Assembly (NCBI GenBank): GCA_039881145.1
Contig: JAYKKI010000013.1
Coordinates: 42,985,501 to 43,049,500, forward strand
Length of the DNA stretch: 64,000 nucleotides
DNA from: Druceiella hillmani
Taxonomy: Eukaryota > Arthropoda > Insecta > Lepidoptera > Hepialidae
Direction of reading: 5' to 3'
Part shown: positions 1-11,618 of the stretch, one piece after another
Position numbering within the stretch: position 1 is the first letter of the stretch
Layout of the letters: each line of letters starts with the position of its first letter
Made by a program: the position numbers and the translations under genes
The notes under the pieces: generated by a model
Database searches by the model: none
Told to the model about the DNA's origin: nothing
Seen by the model: the letters and a program-made list of their open reading frames with translations, nothing else

Positions 1-713
1 GGAAATAGATTTAAACTGGCATACTTTGTACGATTGACACTTGCAACAATAATATTGATGCATGAAGATGTTTTGGATAGTGTTTGTAATGGCAACAAAT
101 GATGAACAAAGCATAAAAGATTACTGTAAATAGATTTAAACTGGCATACTTTGTACGATTGATACTTCCAACAATAATATTGATGCATGAACATGTTTTG
201 GATAGTGTTTGTAATGGCAACAAATGATGAACAAAGCATAAAAGATTACTGTAAATAGAATTAAACTGACATACTTTGTACGATTGACACTTGCAACAAT
301 AATATTGATGCATGAACATGTTTTGGATAGTGTTTGTAATAGCAACAAATGATGCTCAAAGCATAAAAGATTATTGTAAACAGATTTAAACTGGCATACT
401 TTGTACGATTGACACTTGCAACAATAATATTGATGCATGAACATGTTTTGGATAGTGTTTGTAATAGCAACAAATGATGCTCAAAGCATAAAAGATTATT
501 GTAAACAGATTTAAACTGGCATACTTTGTACGATTGACACTTGCAACAATAATATTGATGCATGAACATATTTTGGATAGTGTTTGTAATGGCAACAAAT
601 GATGAACAAAGCATAATAGATTACTGTAAATAGAATTAAACTGGCATACTTTGTACGATTGATACTTCCAACAATAATATTGATGCATGAACATATTTTG
701 GATAGTGTTTGTA
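1..713. repeat. 125-bp tandem repeat array, cut by the left window edge
   Basis: About 5.7 direct copies of a 125-bp unit, recognised by 'aaactggcatactttgta' recurring every 125 bases from position 13. Copies differ by a few substitutions (for example aacaaatgatgaac versus aacaaatgatgctc). Because 125 is not a multiple of three, the minus-strand frames that stay open across two or three units rotate from unit to unit, so the short open frames here are not genes. The array runs off the left edge, so its full length is unknown. Confidence 0.97.
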
Positions 714-1715
714 ACAAATACATATTGACAAAAGATTGCAATTAAGATATCCGTAAACAGGATGTCGTAAAAAGCTCCCAAGTGTCGAGAAGATAAACAG
801 GGCTATAAGATACATTTTTACGTAGAGTTTAATAAAAGTGTTTTTCGAAATAAGGTATCTATAGAGGAAGTACTTATTATGATATTTGCACGTATGCATA
901 TATATGTTATTCGCCAAAATATGAATAACTACTATTCACGAGTTTTGGAGATAAAATTGTCACCTTTTACAATATTTCAGATATCTTAGGTCAGATATCT
1001 TAGGTAACTAACAAGTTTGGGGTGTAGCTTAGCATCACCAACTTTCCAAGACGAAATTAATATCTGCAAATAATTTGATGGAAACTCTATATACTCTTAA
1101 ATACCTAAATTTTTAGATACTTTATTCACGAGTTTTGGAGATAAAATTGTCACTTTTACCATATTTGAGATATCTTATGTAGAGTTTTCTATGCTAGGGG
1201 TATGTTATATATAATATAGTGGAGATATCTCCCCGTCTTATTCGCTCTCGTAGAATACAGTGAGCATTACAAAAAACCCGTCAAGTACAAGTAGAAATCG
1301 CACTACGAGGGTTACGTTACTTATAAGCGTTTAAGGGTACATAGTATTCTAAATAAACTATTAACGAATACTAATTTTTCATATTGCCAACTACATCTTT
1401 CACAGGCGTAAAAATAAATTAAATATGAAAATATACATTTCCGCATAGAAATAGAAATCATTGATTTGAATTTTCCCTTTACTTCCGCTTTAAGACCTTC
1501 CATAATGCCCTCTCTCAAGATTGTGGGACGACCGGAAGTACCCGATAGGATTTGATGATTAGTGAGTAAGAATATTGTATGAATAAAAAACTTAACTTTA
1601 AAGGGCCATAGGCTTTTTGTTGCGTGAATCAAAAAGCTTGAATTTACACCAATGTAAGGTTAAAACTTCAGTATACGATATTAATTCAATTTAGTATTTT
1701 AAGCCGTTTCTAAAA
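714..1715. other. AT-rich intergenic stretch with a short direct duplication
   Basis: No gene seen. A block of about 55 bp beginning 'attcacgagttttggagat' occurs at 934-988 and again at 1124-1178, both ending near 'agatatctta'. A segment at 1218-1290 containing 'ctctcgtagaata' resembles 53600-53680, which suggests a dispersed repeat of unknown class. Confidence 0.6.
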
Positions 1716-1719
1716 GAAA

Positions 1720-1820
1720 GGACTCTGACAGACATACAGACGGACGAACAGACGAACGGACAGCGGAGCGACCTTTTAAGGGTTCTGTTTATTTTCACTG
1801 TGAAGGACAGTAACCTAAAA
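1720..1820 (+). repeat. Degenerate dispersed repeat ending in 'gggttctgttt'
   Basis: A run of 'gacagacatacagacggacg'-type sequence leads into 'ccttttaagggttctg'. This matches the tail of a very common lepidopteran dispersed repeat (purine-rich GACAGACGGAC run, then a GGTTCCGT/GGAACCCT block). Related tails lie at 37440-37540 (+), 10985-11110 (-) and near 61530-61570 (-). The assignment rests on recalled resemblance, not on a search. Confidence 0.5.
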
Positions 1821-1859
1821 ATTACATCACAATTCAAAATTTCCTTCCTTACCTAAGTA

Positions 1860-2610
1860 TTAAAGGGCCCAGACGTTAAAGAGATAAAACATAATTTTAA
1901 AAAAGCTGGTATTTTTATAATATAAAAAACCAAACAATTCAGTAACTGACAATGAGGAAAGAAGAAAAAATAGAATTAAAATGTGTAACCATAATACGAA
2001 ACAAAAAAGTTATCTGCATAAATGCCCTTATATTATATTTTTAAAATATCAAGGATTAACAATTGGAAATAAAAATAACAAAAAAAAAATTTAACAGAAT
2101 ACATAATAACTTTTTAGAAATTTTTACAAAAAATAATCAGTCTCTTGCTTCCTTTAACGTGTAGCCATTGCCTAAATTAATTAAAAATAAATTATTCACA
2201 AACATTGACAATGGTTCTATTGTTGTCAAATTGATTTTCCCTCTTATCGAGGTTTACATAACTTTTTTCGACGACTCTGCCCTGTCAGTGAACATCATGG
2301 ATTAATATGGTACATCTGTGGATGGAGGATACAACGAGACACAATCTGCACTTTGTTTTATCTCGCTGGTTCAAAGAATTCCATAGAAATGACATTTACA
2401 ATCTATTATGAAAAATAACCTAACTTTTCATAAAAAAATACAAAATTTCTCTTTTGTCTGATTGACGATTTTGATAAAACTTTTAAGGAGCTATTTTTTT
2501 TAATTTTCCCTATATAACAGGGTTACACCTGAGCCCAACACTGCATAAACTTTTGCCGGTATCCTTTGAAACTTTTATATCTGGGTTAATTTTAAAGACT
2601 CTCAAACATT
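1860..2610. repeat. Dispersed repeat, copy 1 of about 0.7 kb
   Basis: Colinear with 5690-6400. Shared landmarks in the same order are 'caattcag', 'cattgcctaaattaatta', 'tcatggatt', 'gatacaa.gagac', 'tttcatcttgctggtt'-like sequence, and a final 'gggcccaacact' block. Identity is roughly 65-75% by eye. It has no coding capacity, and no terminal repeats or target duplications were recognised, so the class is unknown. Confidence 0.7.
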
Positions 2611-3089
2611 TTCCATTTCTTTCGTTACCTGGAAATTAAAATTTGTGAATTAAAAAAATAACAGTCAAACATCATGTTCTATAGGCATAGATGGTAAAAG
2701 TGTGTGTCGGTGGTCATATTTGCTTTATTTTTATTCGTCGAAAGATATTAAATAAGGCATAATGTTTCCTCATTTAATTGAAATGTATTTCGAAGTGAAT
2801 TCCGTAAAATATCTTCAGTTATAGAAAAATCATGCCGTTTATGGAATAATTGACAATAAGTCATGTACAATTTTTCATAAATAATGAAAATTTCATGATA
2901 TTTAAAACTATGAATTACTTAAAGGTTACCTTGAAACAGGAACACCTTAATGTAGTTGTAAGTACTTTAAACATTTCCTAAATTCAGAACCAATTTGATA
3001 ATTTAGAATCCTTCTTTAGTCTCCAGAAGTATGCTTTCTTTAGTATCCAGAATACGTTTATCAGAGGTAAATATTTTGTCGCATATTAA

Positions 3090-3520
3090 AATAAATTAAT
3101 ATACATTATAATACCAATTAATGTAGGTTTAACTATGACAGATTTTAGTTTGTTCCCTTAACTCTTATTTTTTTAATAATTCTACATTATTTACCGTTTG
3201 AAATTTTTATAATTTAATGGCAACATATTTTATAATAATAATTAAAGTTAAGTTCTTAATTAAAACGTTGTTAATTAATTTGAATTTAAATTATAGATAG
3301 TGGAAATTTTTCTATAGATATTATTATAAATTAATATACATTATAATATCAAATCGTTTAGGTATAACTATAACAGCTCTTAGTTTCTCCTTTTCACTCT
3401 TATTTTTTTAATAATTCTAGTTTGTGAGATGAAATGAGCTTCTTAATTAAAACGTTGTTAATTAATTTGAATTTAAATGAAACATAGCAGAGACTTTTCT
3501 ATAAATATTATTATTATTAA
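3090..3520. repeat. Diverged tandem duplication of about 190-230 bp
   Basis: 'taatatacattataata' at 3099 and 3332, 'cttatttttttaataattct' in both halves, and 'aaaacgttgttaattaattt' at about 3260 and 3447 show a two-copy direct duplication with one internal length difference of about 46 bp. Non-coding. Confidence 0.75.
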
Positions 3521-3867
3521 TATACTTATTGTTTAACGTATTATTTTTCTTTATTTTAAAACGTCACATCTCAAAAATTGTTTATATGCTCAAATTACTT
3601 CTTTTCTTGGATTTGTCTCCGATTATAAGGTAACCATAATTCAATCAAAAGCTGATGAAACCCCAAACAGGCCGAAAAAACCTTGTTTCTGGGGTTACCC
3701 TTCATGTAATCGTGCATAAAAATCTAAATATCGAACGGTAGTGACTAAACTCCAAAAAACATAGCTTGGGAAACGGCGTTTAAAGATTTAACGATTAAAG
3801 TGTTTTGAAATCAACTGATATGAGAGAAAAGTTTAATAAGATTTATATCTAAATTTAATAAGATTTA
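3521..3867. other. Unassigned AT-rich intergenic DNA
   Basis: No exon, RNA gene or repeat family recognised, apart from the 'aatttaataagatttat' doublet at 3832-3870 that abuts the next repeat. Confidence 0.5.
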
Positions 3868-4560
3868 TAACTAGCGACCCGCCCCAAATTTAATTTTTAT
3901 AATATTTATAACTAGCGACCCGCCCCGTCTTCGCACGGATGCGATATAGGTACTAATGTGGTATAATTGTGGAGCGATTAATATTACTGTCATTCACGCG
4001 CCGCTACCGCCGCCGTCCGTGCACGGCATCGCGAATACTGATTTTTGGTAATTTGAAATCTGTGATATCTTCTAAAATATTAATGATAATGATTTGCTGT
4101 GAAGAGCAAATTTTATCTACATTAAATACCCAACGAAACCAACTTATTTAATTAAATAAAGATTCATGTAATATTGATCAAAATAATTTCGAAAATATAA
4201 CCCACAAAAAAAATTAATAAAAATGTTCACTGTGGGTTATCCGTAGGATATAGATATATACCATCCCGGACTTTTTTTAGATATCTTTAAAATACACAAT
4301 TCCATAGTACAACAATTGATATTCGTAAAGTTTAGTCAGCGTTAGCAATGAAAGCGCCCAAACTTCTACTTTTTTTAAAATAAATATTGACTTTTTTATA
4401 TTTCCTGTAAATATAACATGCGTGTATACCTATAAACCTTCCGGAAGAAATTATTTGAATGACAGTGAAAAACGCATCAAAATCCGTTGCGTAGTTTAAA
4501 AGATCTAAGCTTACAGAGGTACAAACAGACGCGGGAAGCAACATTGTTTTATACTATGTA
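3868..4560 (+). repeat. Lepidopteran-type dispersed repeat (gcgacccgcccc head, tatactatgta end)
   Basis: The head 'ctagcgacccgcccc' occurs twice (3871 and 3912), followed by 'gtcttcgcacgg'. The far end (about 4470-4560) carries 'catcaaaatccgttgcgtag' and ends 'tgttttatactatgta'. Both ends are widespread in lepidopteran introns as one non-autonomous repeat. The doubled head suggests a nested insertion or a local duplication of the terminus. No intact frame is present. Confidence 0.7.
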
Positions 4561-5193
4561 TGTAGTAACATGGATGTTACAACATACATGTTACTTTAGA
4601 GTTTAATTTCGTTAACTCAGTAGTTTCTTTAATTAAGTTTGTTTCATTCTGAAATTGCGATCTGACCAGCTTTTGCAAGGAATTTAATTTACGTGAGATT
4701 ATACATATTAATCAATCACAATTCCGCCTCTAAAATCCTTGTGGTTCGTGCATAGTACTTTTTATCAGGGGTGTTGCTAGTTATTCGTCCCAGTAAGTTA
4801 TTTTAATATTCAAAATTGCCTCGTCCATTTTTTATGATTTTGTCCATTTTTTTATTAATTTGATTTGAATTCAAACTAAGATAACATTCTCAAATGACAC
4901 TAATTTTAAAGTTGATACAGGAACGTCTGAAAGAAGAATCCGTTTTATTAGAAAATTAATACTAATTATAATAATAAAAATTACAGTTTAATTCATAGAC
5001 AAACGAATAATTTAGCAGAAAGTTTCAATTCGCGCATGGCCAAAAATATAGGAGGAAAAAAGAGTTAAATTTTCTCGCCGAGGTTCTTATAGTCACGGAT
5101 ATACATTTACAGCAGTGTCTGTTACAATTTTTGTTACAAAATATCTGTTTACAATTTTTTGTGCATAAATTTATTTTTAAATTATGCCAGGAT
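4561..5193. other. Unassigned AT-rich intergenic DNA
   Basis: Nothing supportable as a gene or a named repeat was seen in either strand. Confidence 0.5.
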
Positions 5194-5493
5194 AGCCTAG
5201 CCTCAAACAAGTCACGTATAACTTACAACTAAAGAAATGTATTGGATATATATGGATAACCAGTCTGCTAGTTGAGCTTAGACTCAAACAAGTCACGTAT
5301 AACCTACGAGTAAAAAAATGTATTGGTTATATATGGATAACCAGGCTGCTAGTTGAGCTTAGCCTCAAACAAGTCACGTATAACCTACGAGTAAAAAAAT
5401 GTATTGGATATATATGGATAACCAGGCTGCTGGTTGAGCTTAGCCTCAAACAAGTGACGTATAAAATAACATATAAAGTAAAGAAATGTATTG
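5194..5493. repeat. 81-bp tandem repeat, about 3.6 copies
   Basis: 'ctcaaacaagt.acgtataa' occurs at 5202, 5283, 5364 and 5445, an exact 81-bp spacing. Each full unit contains 'tattggatatatatggataa' and 'gagctta'. The last copy decays after 'acgtataaaataacat'. Non-coding. Confidence 0.95.
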
Positions 5494-5689
5494 ATGTAAT
5501 GTTTCTTTATTTATAGCGTATAACCATTTGGTTGTGAGAGCAACAAGAGAAGGTTGTGTGGAAAAGCAAGAAAAATATTTATTATGAAAAATATATAATC
5601 TCCTTTCGATTTTCTTTTTAGGTGTACAATTTTGAAAGAAATAGTGAAAATACTTCAAAAAATGAATGTGTACTCTAAAGAAGTCCAGT

Positions 5690-6400
5690 GAAAATGGGTC
5701 TGACGTTACAGACATGGAACATAATGTTTAAATAAGCAGGTATTTTTTACAATATAGAAAATCAACAATTCAGCGAGTTATAATCAAGAAAAAGTAAAAA
5801 ATAATACATTTATATCCATAAAACCAAACAAAAACCTATCCTCATTATATCTGAATTTATCGAGAATTATTAAAATGAAGAAAAATGCAAATCTAATAAA
5901 AAAGGCAATATCTTTTGAAAAACCATTACAAACAATAATTTATAACGATTATTTTTTTAATGTATAAGTAGTCATTGCCTAAATTAATTATACATAAACT
6001 GTTAACTAACATTAGGGATGTCAATACATTCGTTCTGTGTTGTTAAAATGAATGTCTTTTTCCATCTTTTCGAGTTTTATGTGGTTTTTTCCGACAACCC
6101 TGTTGAATCCCTATGTTTCATGGATTGGTATGTCACATCCATTTATAGAAGATACAATGAGACTCTATGTGCACTCCGTTTCATCTTGCTGGTTTAAATA
6201 GTTCCGTAGAAAGAGCATTTAAAAACCATACTGAAAAAATAAACTGATTTTCTTTAAAAATATACAAGACTTTCCATTTATCTGATTGATGATTTAAATG
6301 AAACTTTTAAGGTGCTTATTTTTTCATTTTCATGGGCCCAACACTATATGAACCCTTGCCAGTATCCGTTGTGTCTGTCTGTTTATAAAGGCACCTCTTA
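5690..6400. repeat. Dispersed repeat, copy 2 of about 0.7 kb
   Basis: Direct-orientation relative of 1860-2610 with the same order of landmarks, ending in 'gggcccaacactatatgaac'. The two copies lie 3.8 kb apart with unrelated sequence between them, which fits a dispersed element or an old segmental duplication. Confidence 0.7.
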
Positions 6401-6639
6401 AAAACGAGCTTTAGTTACTCAGTCACAACCTTTGTTTTTATTTATATAGGAGTATATATAATATATAAGTTGATATTTTATTTACAACAAGAATGTCGTA
6501 GGATTTCTGAAAAGCGATTCGTGGTATTCTCGATTCGTTAAAAATATTTTCAACTGATTCCTATTTTCGAGTTCACATAAAGCACTTTACGTGGCAAACG
6601 TTTCGCCATACGGTGGTAAGTATCGGGGTGTAGAAAAAG

Positions 6640-6740
6640 TAAAAACGCACGCGGACAAGTGGTTGACACGTGGCGTGACCCCCGAAGCGCAGCGTTCGAT
6701 TCCCAGAAAGGTCTGTTTTGAGAAAAAAAATATGTCTTTA
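6640..6740 (+). repeat. tRNA-like SINE fragment
   Basis: A short GC-rich island contains 'gcgttcgattcccag' (6704-6718), a good match to a Pol III B box (GGTTCGANTCC), preceded by 'gtggttgacacgtggcg' as a possible degenerate A-box region. No cloverleaf closes around it and there is no paired acceptor stem, so a functional tRNA is rejected and a tRNA-derived SINE head is the better reading. Confidence 0.5.
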
Positions 6741-6960
6741 CGACACTTCAGTTAATATGGGATCGCAGAATATGGATACTTTGGTTAGTGCGGTATTAAA
6801 TATCTATCAAAAATAAAATAGGTACGCACATACATTTCGGGTAGGGTTTCATTTATTTTAAATAAAATTTATTTTAGTTATTTCTTCATGAGTTATTTTT
6901 TATTTAATGGTTGAATTTAATACAATAGCATTAAAATGTTACTAGTGTGAGATGGTTAAA

Positions 6961-6963
6961 TAT

Positions 6964-7034
<71 letters not shown>
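6961..7034. repeat. (TA)n microsatellite
   Basis: Uninterrupted TA dinucleotides except for one 'aaa' near 6976. The minus-strand frame of alternating Tyr-Ile across it is an artefact. Confidence 0.98.
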
Positions 7035-7036
<2 letters not shown>

Positions 7037-7159
7037 CTTTTAACATTTTAAAATAGTTTAATGTAACACACGAATCTAAGCGAATAAAGTTGGTAACGTT
7101 AGTAAATAAGAAACAATGCTGATACACTAATACAAACTTGAAGTATCGTGTGTGTGATG

Positions 7160-7300
7160 TAGTAGAAAGAGAAGCGTTAAGTGGGAAAAAGACGCGAAGC
7201 TGGCCGAATGGCAGACAAGACGCGAAGTTACCGAATTAAGTCGGAAAGAGCCGACAAGACACGAAGTTAGCCGAATGGCAAGGCGCGTCTTGTAATCAGA
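7160..7300. repeat. Short imperfect direct repeats ('gacgcgaag..ggccgaatggca')
   Basis: 'gacgcgaag' / 'gacacgaag' recurs at about 7190, 7218 and 7258, with 'gccgaatggca' at about 7202 and 7271. This is a small block of higher GC than its flanks. It is probably a degenerate minisatellite or a repeat fragment. Confidence 0.5.
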
Positions 7301-9492
7301 ACATTTTAACTGCCATACGAACGCGTCATTAGATGTTTCACATAAAAGAACTTAAAAAAATATATTTTCTATTTCTGTAACGACAATCCCCTTTTCGCCA
7401 GTCACTTTAAAATCATGTAACGCTATTTTGTGAAACCTTTTTGGGGATGTGTTTTTTTTTAATAATAATCATTGGATAAAAAATTATTGAAGTAGACATT
7501 ATATTCATCAATTATTGATCTATTCGCTGTGATAATAAAAAAATATATTCTGGGACACGTAAACACAATAACGTAGCACAACAACACAAAAAATATATTC
7601 TGGGGACAATATTAGAAATTTTGTAAAATGAATATAAATAAAGATGAGAAGATTAACATTTATCACACATGAAACTAGCACATATACACATATAAAATGG
7701 AAATTGGGAATGTTGTCGCCAAATAAACATATTATATAATGAGCTAAAAATAAACGTATATACGTGATGCCCTAAAAACTCTGGACATTTCGTTCGTAAA
7801 CCCGAATATTTAAATTATTAAAATAACTAATCAAAATTATTATGTTTTAATCAAGTTTTATTTACATTACAAATCGAAAACAAAATAATAATATAATGAT
7901 AAAACGCATGATTATAAACAAAACAACTGTAATGTTTCATCAATTGCAAAAATGATGAAAAAAATCAGTAACAATATGGATCTTTAATTTAAACTCGACA
8001 GGTGATTTTAATAGTAACCAACTTTAAAAATGAAATCACTAGTGAAAATAAATTATGGTTGGACACGTCTCATATTATATTAGTGTAAACTGAGTAATTG
8101 AAAATTTATAATCTTACAGATTTAAGGTATAATTTCTGATTTCTTGTTTTTTCTTACAATAGTCTATAAATTATATCAATTTGTGAACAACAGAAAATTT
8201 CTTCGTTTGATACTTTTGAAATTCCACTTATAAAATAGGACAGTGTCCGGGATAATGAGGACGGATGGTCACCCTTAATAGACGTCAATAATGGTGTCCC
8301 CCTAACCCTTAGTAGATATCTATGGTCCACTTTAACTGAGCATCGATCTAATTGACTTTAATACTCGTAAACATTTCTCCAAATCTAATTGTTTAGTTAA
8401 CACAGAGCGAAGTCAAATTAAGAGCTAATTTGGATCGGTGAAGCAATTCCAAAATTCTCGTTACCTATAACTTTGATTGAATTCACGAAGAATCAATCCT
8501 TTGAAAAATAATCCGAATTTTGAAGCCATAAGTGCCTATTTGAACATACTATTTATAATTTGACGTAATTCTAAAGCACATATAAGTTTAGTTAAAAAAT
8601 TAGGTGAGAATTTTTTTTAATTCAGGTTTTATCTTATTGAAAATAAAATCATAACCCAGCTTCTTTGACGGCATTCAAAAGTTTTAACTTCAAACTTATT
8701 TTAAAAAAAAGTTACCCTTTTTTTCAATGTTTTTGTAACTACTGCTTCTGTAAAAACTCATTTACTTTTTTCAAAATTTAATATCTCTTTGAAGCGTAAA
8801 TCCTACGGTGCTACCTCCTCGTATTATTGCCCTTCAAGTAGACGCTTGGTAGAAATTACTCGACACAGGAATCAAAGGATTTACGGACAATGAAAAAAAG
8901 CAAAAGGAGAAAAATGTAAGGTTCAAAATAAAAAAAAATAATAATTTGATAAAAAAATGCACGTGTTTATTACATACTTGACTGTACACATAAATCATGT
9001 GTTCATATCGTTACATAATTTCATCATATCGAGTTCTTATTATAAAAATTACGCTTTTTAAAATAAAAATTGTTGTATTAAAGTAACTAAATCCCAAGCG
9101 ACACTTGAATACAAAGAAACGTGCCCCACCAAAATTATAACGTAACAAAAATTTAACAAACTCAACTGTCAAGTAGCATAACCATAGCAACGGCAGAAAA
9201 TTTTCTTCCGCATGTTCATGGATTCTCTAATATTTTGGCTGCGAACCTGCATTAACATTCAAGTATACAAATAAAATTCCGTTTTTTTTAATCAAATCTC
9301 TTAAACCTATTTTTCACTGTAACCAAAAACAATAGATATGATCTATGTATCAAAACAAAAAACCTGAAAAATTTACCTGATTTGAATCCAAGGGCCTAAA
9401 TTACCCTTCAATGAATAGAGATGTTCAGCCATTTTATACGATAATTTTGGTATTTTTTTGGAATAAAAGTCCGTAAATAAATTATATGTTAT
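7301..9492. other. AT-rich intergenic DNA, no gene recognised
   Basis: Both strands were read for splice-flanked coding segments and RNA genes, and none can be supported. Homopolymer A/T runs dominate. Confidence 0.5.
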
Positions 9493-9713
9493 AATAAATC
9501 ATTTTCAAAATTAAATGAAACTACGTGATGTAATATTATTTCTACTTTATTTAAATTCTTTACCACGACCTAGGTTTCGTAGATTAGCAAAGATTCAGTA
9601 ATCAGTAAAGAGTTTAAGTAAAGTAGAAATAATACTACATCACGTAGTTTCATTTAATTGTGAATAATGAATTTCTACAAAATTAACGCCAAATATATTC
9701 AATAAATCATTTT
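9493..9713. mobile_element. Foldback element copy 1 with 13-bp flanking direct repeats
   Basis: The arms 'aaatgaaactacgtgatg' (left, about 9514-9531) and 'catcacgtagtttcattt' (right, 9639-9656) are perfect inverted repeats and extend inward with few mismatches. One side carries an extra tail, 'gtgaataatgaatttc' to 'aaatatattcaat' (about 9659-9703). The 13-mer 'aataaatcatttt' occurs at 9493-9505 and 9701-9713, immediately outside, and looks like a target-site duplication. Related copies lie at 30727-30974 and 63609-63818. Non-autonomous, no frame. Confidence 0.85.
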
Positions 9714-10547
9714 ACAAAAAGTGATGCCATATTGTACAAAAAATGTGAAAAATGAGAATTTTGACATAATTTTAAAATGAATATCGCGACTAACAACATA
9801 AGAAAATAAATGGCATACAATCTTAGATATTGTTTTTATATTTTAAACCGCCCATAACTTTGTTATTCGATCCTTGAGTAGTCAATCATAAATAAGTTTT
9901 TTTATTTGCTAATAACTTTATTACAAATGGTTGTAAATTAAAAATAATCTCTGGCATTTTAAGACGTTGCTAATAGATTTTATAAAGAATACTATTTTAC
10001 CTGGGCCATGCTTCAAAATAAAGAAAAAAATTATTTTAAATCTTTCTTTTTAATCTATAATACGAGTAGTAGATAAAAATATTTGACAAATTTTCAGTTT
10101 AAAATGGAGTTTAATCGAACAATTTTCGCAAAGCTACTAGCTGTTTAACATTTTTCAAAATGTTCAGTTGTCCTTCAGTTTTGCCAAGCAACTTATTTCC
10201 AAAGTCTACCATTATAAAACAATGTTATCCTTTAACTAATTTGATTGGTCCCTCAACGGATAATCCTTTGGCATATCCCTAACCTAAAATTTTAGTTCCA
10301 TGATCTATGTAAAAAAAAATTAAGAAAAACAAGGAACGCTACGATCCTTTACAAAAACGTATTGTTACAATGGTGCGTGCAAACATATTTTACGGACACC
10401 ATTGCAACCACCCCGATATACCATTGCAACTTTCAATTTCACATGTTTTAAGCTTTTTTACGAACGCCTAGAGGTCTCTCCCGGCCAATCGAAACCATAA
10501 TTTGACCTAGTAGGTACACTGGATACCGGATACGTGCTCTATTATGC
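9714..10547. other. AT-rich intergenic DNA
   Basis: No gene or named repeat recognised. A slightly GC-richer patch lies at 10460-10560. Confidence 0.5.
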
Positions 10548-10920
10548 ACTCGATTGCCAGTTCCTGCTTAAATATACTTCACGACATTTTTGAATGGCAT
10601 CGATACATGACTTGCGAAGGTTATCGAACTTTTCTATCAATTTATAGCTACTTTAGGTAAATAACAGGTTGTCGTTTGCGCAGTGTTATTATTAAAGTAC
10701 AAAACAATGTGCCAGCTTTTGCATAAATACACTGCACAACTTTCTTAAATGGTATCGATATGAGACTTGCAAATGTTAAAAATGTTTTCTATCAGTTTAT
10801 AGGTACTTTAGGTAAATGACAGGTTATTGTTTGCACAGCGTTATTGTTAAAGTATAAAGCAATGTATCAGCTGCTGCTCAAATACACGATACGACTTTCG
10901 TAAATGGTATCGAAAGTTAA
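10548..10920. repeat. About 160-bp tandem repeat, 2.3 diverged copies
   Basis: 'ctttaggtaaat.acaggtt' occurs at about 10651 and 10810, and the unit boundary 'cagct..tgc..aaata' occurs at about 10550, 10712 and 10869. Copies are diverged (roughly 80% by eye). The downstream open frame at 10904-11113 runs from this array into a dispersed repeat and is not a gene. Confidence 0.85.
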
Positions 10921-10984
10921 TATTCATTACGACGTTGATTGTGATGGATTGGTTTACCACTTAGCACTTAGCACTCGCACGATA

Positions 10985-11110
10985 GCACTTGTTAGGTTTC
11001 CGTTCCTCAAAAAAGTAGAAAAACGGAACGCTGGGAAGATTAGTAATGTGTTCGTCTGTCTGTTTAACTATTACAGCTGGTTTTCTCGGAAACCATTCGT
11101 CGTAGAACCC
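10985..11110 (-). repeat. Degenerate dispersed repeat in reverse orientation
   Basis: 'ggtttccgttcctcaaaaaa' and 'aacggaacg' followed by 'tcgtctgtctgt' is the reverse-complement arrangement of the family seen at 1720-1820 and 37440-37540. Confidence 0.45.
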
Positions 11111-11567
11111 TGAAATTCAGAATAGCACGAAGTACATTAAACTCAAAATATTTAATTGGAAGTATATATTATTGATTCAAAATTAGTTTTCAAATTATTG
11201 TTTTTTTTTATTTGATGCGTCGTGCGTAATATCAATTGAAAGGGTAAAGTGTAAAGATTCGAAATTTTTTTTTCAGAACTTCCCGTAACACACTTTAAAA
11301 TCAAACAGTTTTAGAAAAATTGCTAATAATATTCACAAAAACACATGTCTTTCCTTTCCCTTCTCCGAAACAGTTAAAGTCAAAATTGTGAAAAAATACC
11401 GTTACTACAAGTTTCCTAAAGTTTACCAGGAAAATTACAATACCTAATTTCATAGTTAAGGGGAATTCGCTATGTTTTTATACGTGCGAAAAGTATACTA
11501 AGCAATATGTTTGCATGATAAAAATAATATTTACAACATATTATATTTATAACATACGAAAATAGGC

Positions 11568-11570
<3 letters not shown>

Positions 11571-11612
<42 letters not shown>
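11571..11612. repeat. (TA)n microsatellite
   Basis: Pure TA tract followed by degenerate 'tacatgtacatatacatatg' sequence. Confidence 0.97.

Positions 11613-11618
<6 letters not shown>

Noticed and set aside
11..917. Six overlapping minus-strand open frames with related translations
   Set aside because: They are the same 125-bp tandem unit read in rotating frames; no start, splice or domain evidence.
6640..6740. tRNA gene
   Set aside because: Only a B-box-like segment is good; no acceptor stem or full cloverleaf can be drawn, so a SINE head is more likely.
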